Assembly: GCA_964575975.1 (NCBI GenBank)
Contig: CAZNTU010000126.1
Coordinates: 1 to 15,635 of the forward strand
Direction of reading: 5' to 3'
Source of the DNA: G963674505 sp964575975
Lineage (GTDB): Bacteria; Desulfobacterota; Desulfobacteria; Desulfobacterales; SKZT01
Length of the DNA stretch: 15,635 nucleotides
Part shown: one piece after another, positions 1 to 7,523 of the stretch
Position numbering within the stretch: position 1 is the stretch's first letter
How the letters are laid out: every line of letters begins with the position of its first letter
Translations under genes and position numbers: made by a program
Notes under the pieces: generated by a model
Database searches by the model: none
The model's input: only the letters and a program-made list of their open reading frames with translations
Told to the model about the DNA's origin: nothing

Positions 1-2
1 AG

Positions 3-1034
3 AACCCCGAGGAATTCGCGGACGCCTTCGCCCGTGCGTGGTTCAAGCTGACCCATCGCGACATGGGCCCCCGTTCGCGCTATCTCGGTCCGGAGGTCCC
101 GGAAGAGGAACTGATCTGGCAGGATCCGGTGCCTGCGGTCGATCACGAACTGATCGACGCGCGGGACATCGCCGATCTAAAGGGCAAGATCCTTGCCTCG
201 GGCCTGTCGATCCCGGAACTGGTATCGACCGCCTGGGCGTCGGCGTCAACTTTCCGCGGCTCCGACAAGCGCGGCGGCGCGAACGGGGCGCGCATTCGTC
301 TCGCCCCGCAGAAGGATTGGGACGTCAACCAGCCGGACCGATTGAAGACCGTGCTGGAAACCCTCGAGGGAATCCAAAAGAAATTCAACGGCGCGCAGTC
401 GGGGGGAAAGGCGGTTTCGCTAGCCGACTTGATCGTTCTGGGCGGATGCGCGGCTGTCGAGCAAGCGGCGAAAAACGCCGGCCACGACGTGACTGTTCCC
501 TTCTCGCCGGGACGCACGGATGCGTCGCAGGATCAAACCGACGTGGAATCGTTCGCCGTGCTGGAGCCGGTCGCGGACGGGTTTCGCAACTATCTGAAAA
601 CCAAATACGCCGCGGCGACGGAGGAGCTGCTGCTCGATCGCGCGCAACTGCTCACGCTGACGGCGCCCGAGATGACGGTTCTGATTGGCGGAATGCGCGT
701 CTTGAACGCCAACTTCGGACAATCCCGACACGGCGTCTTCACCAAGCGGCCGGAGACGCTCACCAACGATTTCTTCGCGAATCTGCTGGACATGGGCACC
801 ACGTGGAAGGCGGCATCGGAAGACGAAGAGGTGTTCGAAGGTCGCGACCGCGCAACGGGCGAACTCAAGTGGACCGCCACCCGCGCGGATCTCGTCTTCG
901 GTTCCAACTCCCAGCTCCGGGCCTTGGCGGAAGTCTACGGATGCGAGGACTCCCGGGAGAAGTTCGTGCATGACTTTGCGGCGGCGTGGGACAAAGTAAT
1001 GAACCTTGATCGTTTCGACCTCGCCCGATCGTAA
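3..1034 (+). CDS. katG: Catalase-peroxidase KatG, 3' part only (C-terminal 343 residues)
   Basis: Heme-dependent bifunctional catalase/peroxidase that removes hydrogen peroxide. Only the C-terminal portion is present: the frame is open from base 3, and a full KatG is about 720-740 residues, so roughly half is missing upstream. The visible start of the fragment, LTHRDMGPRSRYLGPEVPEE then LIWQDPVP, is a highly conserved KatG block. It contains the arginine (codon 78-80) matching the mobile 'switch' arginine (Arg418 in M. tuberculosis KatG) that assists catalase turnover. The rest is the second, non-heme peroxidase-like domain, ending in the typical KFVHDFAAAWDKVMNLDRFDLARS tail before TAA. The heme ligand and the Trp-Tyr-Met adduct would lie upstream of the window. 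It converges on the kinase genes across a palindrome. Identification is secure; nothing can be said about its promoter. Confidence 0.97.
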   Translation, partial: NPEEFADAFARAWFKLTHRDMGPRSRYLGPEVPEEELIWQDPVPAVDHELIDARDIADLKGKILASGLSIPELVSTAWASASTFRGSDKRGGANGARIRLAPQKDWDVNQPDRLKTVLETLEGIQKKFNGAQSGGKAVSLADLIVLGGCAAVEQAAKNAGHDVTVPFSPGRTDASQDQTDVESFAVLEPVADGFRNYLKTKYAAATEELLLDRAQLLTLTAPEMTVLIGGMRVLNANFGQSRHGVFTKRPETLTNDFFANLLDMGTTWKAASEDEEVFEGRDRATGELKWTATRADLVFGSNSQLRALAEVYGCEDSREKFVHDFAAAWDKVMNLDRFDLARS

Positions 1035-1066
1035 TAAAAAAAAGTCTTGGAAGGCTACTATCAACA

Positions 1067-1112
1067 TTATGAGCGCGGCGTTTCAACACAGTCCGAAACG
1101 CCGCGCTCATAA
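1067..1112. repeat. Perfect 18-bp inverted repeat between convergent genes (possible bidirectional terminator)
   Basis: Arms 1067-1084 and 1095-1112 are exact reverse complements, with a 10-base loop (1085-1094). The repeat sits between the katG stop and the stop of the minus-strand kinase gene, where a shared terminator is expected. Neither side has a run of T immediately after the stem, so it is not a canonical intrinsic terminator. It could act as an mRNA 3'-end stabiliser, a Rho-linked stop or a dispersed palindromic repeat. Confidence 0.7.
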
Positions 1113-1117
1113 GACAG

Positions 1118-3472
1118 TCAACCATCCTGTCTGCTCGACCGTTCCTGCCGCACCACCTCGTATATCGTCTTCAGCAGTTCGGACGAAGACGCCGTTTTGC
1201 TCAGAAAAGCCTCCGCTCCGGCCCGGCGCATCTTGCGGGCGATTTCCTCTTCGTCGAACATCGACAGGCCGATCACGCGGGAACGGGGCAGTTCCTTCTT
1301 GATTCGACGGGTGGCTTCGATGCCGTCCATCTCGGGCATGGAGACGTCCATGAGTATCACGTCCGGCTTGATCGACAGGGCACTTTCTATGGCTTCTCTC
1401 CCGTTGGCGGCCTCGCCGGCGACTTCGATCTCCGGCTGGCCCGAAATCAGCTTTATCAATCCCTGGCGCATCACGTCATGGTCATCGACGAAAAGCACCC
1501 TTATGGCCTCCGCGGCGGCGAAATCCTCCAAATCTGCCGGGATTCCGGGTTTTCGTTCCGTAGCCGGCCGGATCCTCCGGGCTTTTTCTTGATCGATTCC
1601 GAGCGGGACAGTCAGGGTGAGTCGACTCCCCTTACTCGGAGCGCCCTCGATTTCCAGATCTCCTCCCAGGTAGCGCGCACGTTCCCGGATGCTCGCCAGT
1701 CCCAGGCCGGTCCTTCCGTCGTACGACTTCAATATGTTCGGATCGATCCCTTTGCCCCGGTCTGAAATCGCGATTACGACCCCTTCGCCGGTATACGAAA
1801 GCTCGACCCGAGCCGTTTTCACCTCCGCGTGCTTGACCACGTTGAACAAAAGTTCACGCGCGGCCCGGAACAAAAACACCTTTAGCGGCTCGCCATTCAC
1901 GTCCCGAACCGAATCGGCTTCCAACTCGACCTCCAATTCGAAATTTTCCTTCATCCAGGATATCAGCCATTCCAGAGATGCGATCAGACCGAAGTGTTGC
2001 AGAACGGCGGGACTCAGGTCGTGGGACAGGCGGCGAGCCTTTTTTATGGCTTCGCCCAGCATTTCCCTGGAAACGTTCAGTTCCTGGAGACCCGGCGCGG
2101 TCGCGCCGGCCGCCCGAAGTTGCAACTGAATGGCGGCCAGGATTTGCTGCAAGTCCTCGTGGAGCAATTGGGCGACTCTTCTCCGCTCCCGCTCCTCCGC
2201 TTCGATAAGCTCCACGGCCAAGGCCTGGAGCTGACTCGCGCGCGATTCCGCCAAAGCGGTTCGTTCGGCGACTTTCTTTTCAAGCTCTTCTTTCGATTTT
2301 TCCAGTTCCGCTTGAATCTGTTTTGTTTCGGTTATGTCCCGCGTGATTCCCACAAGCGCGACCGCTTTGCCGTTTTCGTCGAAAATGGCTTGCCGGCTGT
2401 CGCTGAACCACCGATACTCCCCGCTTTTCACAAGCCAGCGATATTCGACCGTGCCTTCCGGCTTTTCCCCGGAAATGATCCGTCCCAGGTATTCCTCGAC
2501 GCGTTCGTAGTCGTCCGGATGGAGCCGTGCCGAAGCTTCCTCCATCGACATCATGAGTTCTTTCGTCTTGAAGCCGGTCAATCTTTCTTGCGAGGGACTG
2601 ATGAACACATACCGGCCCGTCTGCAAATCCACCTGGTGAATGCCGTCCCACGAGTTTTCCACCACCAGGCGAAACCGTGCCTCGCTTTGCTTCAGGTCCT
2701 GTTCGGCTTTCTTGATATCGTCGATGTCGGTGGAGGTGCCGAACCATCGAAGAATTTTACCGTCCTCGTCGCGCTGCGGAACCGCATGGGTCAGAAACCA
2801 TCGGTATTCGCCCGTGATGCCGTTCCTGATTCTTGCCTCGATTCGATGTTCCTCGCCGGTCGCGAGAGACCGCTTCCAATCGTCCACCACACGTTGGCGG
2901 TCTTCGGAATGGATCGAATCGACCCAGTTCCAATTCTTCATCTGATCGAACGTGCGGCCAAGGTAGTCGAGCGCCCGGTTGTTGCAATACTCGGTGGTTC
3001 CGTCGGGTCGTGCCGCCCAGACGACGTGCGGAATGGAATCGATCAGGAACCGGAATCTCCGCTCGCTCTCCCGCAACGCATCCTCGGCTCGCTTGCGGTC
3101 GGTGACGTCGATGAACGTTCCGATTATTTGGCAAGCCGATCCGTCGGCGGAGCGCTCGAATACCCGATTCCGGGAAAAACACCAGATCCAGCGCCCCTCT
3201 TTGGTCCTGTAGCGGTACTGTATCTCCAGAAGCCGGTCGTCGCTTTTCGTCAATTCTTCCCAATGTTCGGCGATTCGCGGCATGTCGTCCGGATGAAACA
3301 ACTCGCGTGCCCCTGTATCGTCGATCGCCTTCAAGTCTTCGAGCGTGTAACCGGTAAGCTGGGTGTACCTTTTGTTGATGAACACGTGTCGTTGCAGCTT
3401 GATGTCGAAAATGTATATGCCGTTTAGCGACGCGCTCAGGATTTTTTTCGCGAAGCCTTCCGACCCTATCAT
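1118..3472 (-). CDS. PAS-PAS-PAS NarL-type hybrid histidine kinase with C-terminal receiver
   Basis: A 784-residue soluble sensor kinase. I see three PAS/PAC domains (about 1-130, 135-258, 262-384), then a coiled-coil linker (about 385-425). Next come a HisKA_3 dimerisation/phosphoacceptor helix with His438 in LLHEDLQQ and a HATPase_c domain (N-box Asn544, G1 box DRGKGID from 571, GLGL at 589-592). The C-terminal receiver (about 656-775) has acidic pair Asp663/Asp664, phospho-acceptor Asp709 in LMDVSMPEMDG, Ser737 and Lys759. No transmembrane segment or signal peptide is visible, so sensing is probably cytoplasmic through the PAS domains. The receiver resembles NarL/LuxR-type regulators, but the protein ends without the HTH domain. 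The ATG is supported by GAGGAGA just upstream. The gene lies 59 bp downstream of a paralogous kinase, probably in the same transcript. The signal and output partner are unknown. Confidence 0.93.
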   Translation of the reverse strand: MIGSEGFAKKILSASLNGIYIFDIKLQRHVFINKRYTQLTGYTLEDLKAIDDTGARELFHPDDMPRIAEHWEELTKSDDRLLEIQYRYRTKEGRWIWCFSRNRVFERSADGSACQIIGTFIDVTDRKRAEDALRESERRFRFLIDSIPHVVWAARPDGTTEYCNNRALDYLGRTFDQMKNWNWVDSIHSEDRQRVVDDWKRSLATGEEHRIEARIRNGITGEYRWFLTHAVPQRDEDGKILRWFGTSTDIDDIKKAEQDLKQSEARFRLVVENSWDGIHQVDLQTGRYVFISPSQERLTGFKTKELMMSMEEASARLHPDDYERVEEYLGRIISGEKPEGTVEYRWLVKSGEYRWFSDSRQAIFDENGKAVALVGITRDITETKQIQAELEKSKEELEKKVAERTALAESRASQLQALAVELIEAEERERRRVAQLLHEDLQQILAAIQLQLRAAGATAPGLQELNVSREMLGEAIKKARRLSHDLSPAVLQHFGLIASLEWLISWMKENFELEVELEADSVRDVNGEPLKVFLFRAARELLFNVVKHAEVKTARVELSYTGEGVVIAISDRGKGIDPNILKSYDGRTGLGLASIRERARYLGGDLEIEGAPSKGSRLTLTVPLGIDQEKARRIRPATERKPGIPADLEDFAAAEAIRVLFVDDHDVMRQGLIKLISGQPEIEVAGEAANGREAIESALSIKPDVILMDVSMPEMDGIEATRRIKKELPRSRVIGLSMFDEEEIARKMRRAGAEAFLSKTASSSELLKTIYEVVRQERSSRQDG

Positions 3473-3531
3473 ATTCTTTTCTCCTCGTTAGCGCCCATAC
3501 CCCTGAACGTCGAACCACTGAACTCCGTTTT

Positions 3532-5022
3532 TTAGCCGCTCTCGTCCTCGGGCTTTCCCACTCCGTAGATCGCCCTGAGCAGTTCAGACGAGGAAGCCGT
3601 TTTGCTCACGAAAGCCTCGACGCCCGCGTTGAGCATTCTTCGGGCCATTTGTTCGCCGTCGAACATGGTAAGGCCGATCACGCGCACTTCGGGAAGTTCC
3701 TCCTTGATGCGCCGTGTGGCCTCTATGCCGTCCATTTCCGGCATGGAGACGTCCATGAGGACCACGTCGGGTTTGAGCCGCCGGGTCAGTTCCAGAGCTT
3801 CCTTTCCGGAGGCGGCCTCTCCGATCACCTCGATGTTGGGTTGGCCGGTCATCAACTCTATCAAACCTTGGCGCATCACTTGGTGATCGTCGGCGAAGAG
3901 CACGCGGATTTCTTCGCCCGCAGAAACCGAGAGTCCGTGTGGGACAGGAATCCGCGCTTCGGCAGGCAAACCCAAGCCTTCCGTTTCTCCGGTTTCGGCC
4001 CGGGTGAGCGGGATTGTGAGCGTAAAGCGACTTCCTTGCCCCGGCGCGCTTTCCACCACAAGTTCGCCGCCGATGGCGAGTGCTCGCTCCCGAAGGCTGA
4101 TCAGACCCAATCCTGCGTGAACGTCGCATGAAAGAGGGGTCGAGGGGTCGAATCCTTTCCCTTGGTCGCTGACAGTCAGAACGAGATTTTCCTTGCGACT
4201 GGAAAGCCCGATTTGCGCCTTTTGCGCCTCGGCGTGCTTGACCACGTTGAACAAAAGTTCCCGAACGGCGCGGAATATGAAAACCTTGAAGGACGAATTC
4301 TCGAAATCCCGCGCGGCTTGCTCGTCGATTTCGACCATGAGTCCGAAATGGTCGAACATGTGCTTGGCGAGCCATTTCAGGGCGGCGATCAACCCCGAAT
4401 GATGGAGAACGGCGGGGCTCAGATCATACGAAAGAGCACGGGCCTTGCGAATGGACTCCCTGATTAGATTCTCCACGGTTGCAAGTACGTTCAAGTCGGG
4501 CATGTCTTCCCGGGCGGCGGACAACTGCAGACGCGCTGCTGCGAGGATCTGCTGCAGATCGTCGTGGAGCAGCTTGGCAAAGCGGCGGCGCTCCCGCTCT
4601 TCGGCCTCGATCAGTTCCACCGCGAGAGCCTGAAGCTGCCTTGTCCGAGCCTCGGCCGAACTGGCTCGCTCGATGTCGCGTCCGGCGCAGTAAATCAGGC
4701 GTTCGGACGGAAACTGCGCCAGTTTCCAGGAAATACTCTGGTACTCGCCGTTCTTCCGGCGCATCCGGTTCTCCAATATTACCGGACGTTGGCCGGCTTT
4801 CAATTCGGCGAAGGCTTTTTTGGATTTTTCGACATCGTCGGGATGCGTCAATTGGAAAAAAGACGTTTTCCGCAGCTCGTCTTCGTCCCTTTTCAAAAGC
4901 CTGCAAAAAGCCGGATTGACGCGTCTCCATACCCCGCCGCGCTTGGAGGCCACCGCAAGCATTTCCGAAGCCAAATCGAAAAAACGGTCGTCCTTGAATG
5001 CGGTTTTTGACGGGCCGGTCAT
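3532..5022 (-). CDS. PAS NarL-type hybrid histidine kinase with C-terminal receiver (paralogue of the next gene)
   Basis: A 496-residue predicted cytoplasmic kinase. It has one PAS domain (about 13-120), then a HisKA_3 helix with His153 in LLHDDLQQ, and a HATPase_c domain (Asn259 in ELLFNVVKHA, Asp286 in DQGKGFD, GLGL at 304-307). The C-terminal receiver (about 372-490) has Asp378/Asp379, phospho-acceptor Asp424 in LMDVSMPEMDG, Thr452 and Lys474. No HTH follows. The linker (RQLQALAVELIEAEERERRR), kinase core and receiver are strikingly similar to the neighbouring 784-residue protein, so the pair looks like a tandem duplication with different numbers of PAS domains. AGGAAAG precedes the ATG at a normal distance. 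It is the first gene of the probable two-gene kinase transcript, read from a candidate promoter near 5171-5199. Its ligand is not predictable from the sequence. Confidence 0.93.
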   Translation of the reverse strand: MTGPSKTAFKDDRFFDLASEMLAVASKRGGVWRRVNPAFCRLLKRDEDELRKTSFFQLTHPDDVEKSKKAFAELKAGQRPVILENRMRRKNGEYQSISWKLAQFPSERLIYCAGRDIERASSAEARTRQLQALAVELIEAEERERRRFAKLLHDDLQQILAAARLQLSAAREDMPDLNVLATVENLIRESIRKARALSYDLSPAVLHHSGLIAALKWLAKHMFDHFGLMVEIDEQAARDFENSSFKVFIFRAVRELLFNVVKHAEAQKAQIGLSSRKENLVLTVSDQGKGFDPSTPLSCDVHAGLGLISLRERALAIGGELVVESAPGQGSRFTLTIPLTRAETGETEGLGLPAEARIPVPHGLSVSAGEEIRVLFADDHQVMRQGLIELMTGQPNIEVIGEAASGKEALELTRRLKPDVVLMDVSMPEMDGIEATRRIKEELPEVRVIGLTMFDGEQMARRMLNAGVEAFVSKTASSSELLRAIYGVGKPEDESG

Positions 5023-5451
5023 TTCGTTTTCTTTCCTGAAACGGCCTTTCCCCCTGTTGTACGCCGGAGAAATGTATTTTTCATGAATAGTCGATCCTTT
5101 CTATGGATTTCGGGAAATTCTGCAAAAAAGGTTTATCTATCCGCAAAATCGCGACTGCCGGAACATTCCAAAAATAATGAAAATAAAAAAGGGGGTCAAT
5201 GAGGGGATAACTGTATAAAAGACTCGCAAAAACAGGCATTGGAACGAATCTTCCAAAAAAACTTTCGAGCGGTTCCTGTTTGACGGGCTGGGGCTCGGGC
5301 GGCTATTCAAAAAGGAGAAAGCGATTGAAGGCGTTGTTTTCGCTTGAATATGCTGGAGGAGGGCGCACGGGGGATATGTCTATCAGTGCCACAACCCCGA
5401 CAGCCCTTTTGTTTTTTACCCTCCGACAACCTGCGTGCAACATTTCGTGCA
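5023..5451. other. 429-bp non-coding stretch between map and the kinase pair
   Basis: No convincing gene. It is AT-rich near the kinase gene, consistent with a promoter region. Read on the minus strand from map, it shows two weak terminator-like elements. One is a 6-bp stem (plus-strand arms 5319-5324 and 5340-5345) followed by a T-rich tract. The other has arms 5230-5236 and 5275-5281, enclosing a small TTGGAA/TTCCAA hairpin (5239-5256) and followed by a T run. Both lie before the candidate kinase promoter, which suggests that map transcription ends here and kinase transcription restarts. Confidence 0.4.
5171..5199 (-). promoter_or_regulatory. Candidate sigma-70-type promoter for the kinase pair
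   Basis: On the minus strand, TTGACC (5194-5199) is followed after exactly 17 bases by TATTTT (5171-5176), giving 5/6 and 4/6 matches to the -35 and -10 consensus. It lies about 150 bases upstream of the first kinase ATG, in an AT-rich stretch. This is pattern matching only. Confidence 0.35.
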
Positions 5452-6348
5452 TTATCGCAATTCGTACGGCGTAAGGCTTTCGTTGCCTTCCTCCGTGATC
5501 AGGATCGTCTGTTCGAACTGGGCCGACAGGGAGTTGTCCAAGGTGACCGCTGTCCACCTGTCAGGCAGTATACGGAGATCTTTCGCGCCGAGGTTGATCA
5601 TGGGCTCTATGGTGAACACCATGCCGGGAGCAAGTCTTATCCCCTGCCCCTTGCGGCCATAGTGGGGCACTTGGGGAGCCTCGTGGAAATCGAAACCCAC
5701 GCCGTGGCCGACGAATTCGCGCACCACCGAGCAACCCTCGCCTTCGGCGTAGCTCTGGATCGCGTAGCCGATATCGCCGAGAGCGTTTCCCGGCTTGGCG
5801 TGCTCGATTCCTCTCTTCAGGCATTCCCGGGCGATTTCGACGATTTTGAGGGCGTCCGGTCCGGGTTCGCCCACGAAATACGTCTTGCTGGCGTCGGCGT
5901 AGAAGCCGTCGAGGATCGTAGTTACATCGACGTTGACGATATCTCCGTCCTCAAGTCTGCGCTCTCCGGGAATCCCGTGGCAGATGACCTCGTTTATGCT
6001 GACGCAGACGCTCTTGGGAAATCCCCTGTAGCGCAACGGAGCGGGAACCGCGTTGTGGGCCAGCGTGTACTCGTGGACCAGCTTGTCGATACGATCCGTC
6101 CGAAGGCCGGGCCTCAATTCCATTTCGACCATGTCCAAAGTGTCTATCACAAGCCGTCCGGCTTTCGCGATCTTTTCCACGTCGTCCGGACCCTTCAGCC
6201 TGATCCTGTATTTTTTGTAATATTCGTCCTTGAGGCTTTCGGCTTCGCGAGAAACCTTGTCCATGCAACATTTCTTGAATTTCTTGCCGCTTCCGCAAGG
6301 ACACGGATCGTTTCTTCCGATCTTGTCTTTTTTCGAATTGTAAAACAT
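5452..6348 (-). CDS. map: Type I methionine aminopeptidase with N-terminal SEC-C zinc motif
   Basis: Removes the initiator methionine from nascent proteins in the cytoplasm; a dinuclear metallo-enzyme. The 298-residue protein starts with a SEC-C motif, GRNDPCPCGSGKKFKKCC, with candidate zinc ligands Cys16, Cys18, Cys27 and Cys28. The pita-bread catalytic fold follows. By alignment to E. coli MetAP the metal ligands are Asp141, Asp152, His215, Glu248 and Glu279, with conserved His124 (VICHGIPG) and His222 also present. All key residues are there, so the enzyme should be active. It is about 35 residues longer than E. coli Map because of the SEC-C extension, which in other proteins (SecA, for example) binds zinc and can contact ribosomes or partners. 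GGAG upstream supports this ATG. It is probably transcribed alone, 159 bp after the antiporter gene. Confidence 0.96.
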   Translation of the reverse strand: MFYNSKKDKIGRNDPCPCGSGKKFKKCCMDKVSREAESLKDEYYKKYRIRLKGPDDVEKIAKAGRLVIDTLDMVEMELRPGLRTDRIDKLVHEYTLAHNAVPAPLRYRGFPKSVCVSINEVICHGIPGERRLEDGDIVNVDVTTILDGFYADASKTYFVGEPGPDALKIVEIARECLKRGIEHAKPGNALGDIGYAIQSYAEGEGCSVVREFVGHGVGFDFHEAPQVPHYGRKGQGIRLAPGMVFTIEPMINLGAKDLRILPDRWTAVTLDNSLSAQFEQTILITEEGNESLTPYELR

Positions 6349-6435
6349 AAAAGAACTCCGCGTTGTCCACTAAATAGATTCTTAATCAAAAATCCGCGAG
6401 GAAGGCCGCGAATTTCCACTCCGGCGCCGAATCGT

Positions 6436-6466
6436 TAAAAAGCTCACTTTCGCGCGTTTTTGTCAA
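6436..6466 (-). promoter_or_regulatory. Weak candidate promoter for map
   Basis: A perfect TTGACA lies on the minus strand at 6461-6466 in the gap between the antiporter gene and map. The best -10-like hexamer, TTTTTA (6436-6441), is 19 bases away, which is long. The transcript would start about 80 bases before the map ATG. Only the -35 is convincing. Confidence 0.25.
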
Positions 6467-6507
6467 GCTCGAAAAAACAGGCCGGCGACATATCCATATT
6501 TTAATTG

Positions 6508-7482
6508 TTAGGATTTGAAAATCAAATATGCCAAATAGGCCGAATAGCATCCCAAAAGGAAAAAGCCCTGGCGACGGCTTATCTTGTAGTTGATTCTCAT
6601 CATCAGCCAAGGGAGAAAGCTGATGAAGATCATTACCAGATAATCCACAATCAAGCCGCTTTTGACGAATCCCCCCGGAACCACGATGGGGTTTACGAAG
6701 GCTGCGGCTCCGAGCACGAAAAGAATGTTGAATACGTTGCTTCCCACGAGGTTGCCGAGACTGATGTCCATCTCCTTCTTGTACGCTGCCACCACGGACG
6801 TGGCCAATTCGGGCAGCGAGGTCCCGAACGCGACCATCGTAAGTCCTATGAACCGTTCGCTGACTCCCAGCACGCTCATGACCGAAACCGCCGAACGGAC
6901 CATCAATTCGGCCCCGCCCGTAACCCCCAGAATGCCAACGAGCACCAGTCCGGACTGCGTCAGACGTTTTCCGGTTTTGGGCGGTACGATTTTCGGTCTT
7001 TTCATTTCCGCCTTGCCCAAAATCCTTTTGAATTCCCGCCGCGCGAATTGATAGTTAAAGACCGTGTACAGCACGATACCGACCAGAAGGGTCAATCCCT
7101 CGATCCGTCCGACGACCGAGTTGTACGAAATGATCGTCACGTAAGCGGAGATTGCCAGCATGATGGGAATGTCCCTCCGGACGACGGAAGTATGGGCGGA
7201 AATGGGCATGAAGATCGCGGAAAGCCCCAGCACGAGGGCGATGTTGCAAATGTTGCTTCCGATCACGTTTCCCACGGCAATCATGCTCTTGCCCTTGATC
7301 GAGGATACGATGCTGACCACGGCTTCCGGAGCGGAAGTTCCGAACGCCACGACGGTAAGCCCGATCGCCAGCGGGGACATTCCAAAGCTTGCCGCAAGCT
7401 TCGACGAGCCCTTTACGAGCCACTCCGCACCGTAGTAAATGATCGATAGTCCGATGACGAATAAAACAATGTCGAGAATCAA
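6508..7482 (-). CDS. CaCA-family Na+/Ca2+ (cation) antiporter, YrbG-like
   Basis: An inner-membrane cation exchanger of the Ca2+:cation antiporter family, 324 residues with about ten hydrophobic segments. The two diagnostic alpha repeats are clear. Alpha-1 is GLTVVAFGTSAPE (Glu53) with GNVIGSNICN (71-80); alpha-2 is GLTMVAFGTSLPE (Glu225) with GNLVGSNVFN (243-252). A hydrophilic loop at about 145-175 separates the inverted halves. The start codon is TTG (7480-7482). No in-frame ATG fits, and the N-terminus aligns with the usual start of YrbG-type proteins. An AAAGGGGA ribosome binding site lies close upstream. The gene follows the DUF294 signalling gene by 41 bp on the same strand, so it is probably co-transcribed with it. 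Ca2+ or Na+ specificity cannot be decided from sequence. Confidence 0.94.
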   Translation of the reverse strand: MILDIVLFVIGLSIIYYGAEWLVKGSSKLAASFGMSPLAIGLTVVAFGTSAPEAVVSIVSSIKGKSMIAVGNVIGSNICNIALVLGLSAIFMPISAHTSVVRRDIPIMLAISAYVTIISYNSVVGRIEGLTLLVGIVLYTVFNYQFARREFKRILGKAEMKRPKIVPPKTGKRLTQSGLVLVGILGVTGGAELMVRSAVSVMSVLGVSERFIGLTMVAFGTSLPELATSVVAAYKKEMDISLGNLVGSNVFNILFVLGAAAFVNPIVVPGGFVKSGLIVDYLVMIFISFLPWLMMRINYKISRRQGFFLLGCYSAYLAYLIFKS

Positions 7483-7485
7483 GGG

Positions 7486-7493
7486 TCCCCTTT
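7486..7493 (-). promoter_or_regulatory. Ribosome binding site supporting the TTG start of the antiporter
   Basis: AAAGGGGA on the minus strand lies 3 bases before the TTG at 7480-7482. The spacing is slightly short, but no competing start is available, and the protein length from this TTG fits the family. Confidence 0.5.
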
Positions 7494-7523
7494 CTTTCCG
7501 TAGGTTCTTGGCGTATGGCCGTC

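Noticed and set aside
38..973. Long plus-strand open frame overlapping katG
   Set aside because: It is a frame shadow of katG; its translation is Arg/Gly-rich low complexity with no motif, while the katG frame has strong family conservation.
1994..3427. Long plus-strand open frame opposite the 784-residue kinase gene
   Set aside because: Antisense shadow; the minus-strand frame carries complete PAS, kinase and receiver motifs and a ribosome binding site.
5280..5474. Small plus-strand ORF with AAGGAG near an internal TTG (5326)
   Set aside because: The start would be TTG, the ORF overlaps the 3' end of map antisense, and the protein has no recognisable feature; the AAGGAG is probably chance.
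5344..6438. Plus-strand open frame of 364 codons opposite map
   Set aside because: Antisense shadow of a clear methionine aminopeptidase; no ribosome binding site or recognisable domain.
6505..7449. Plus-strand open frame opposite the antiporter gene
   Set aside because: Antisense shadow; His/Asp-rich translation mirrors hydrophobic codons on the true strand.
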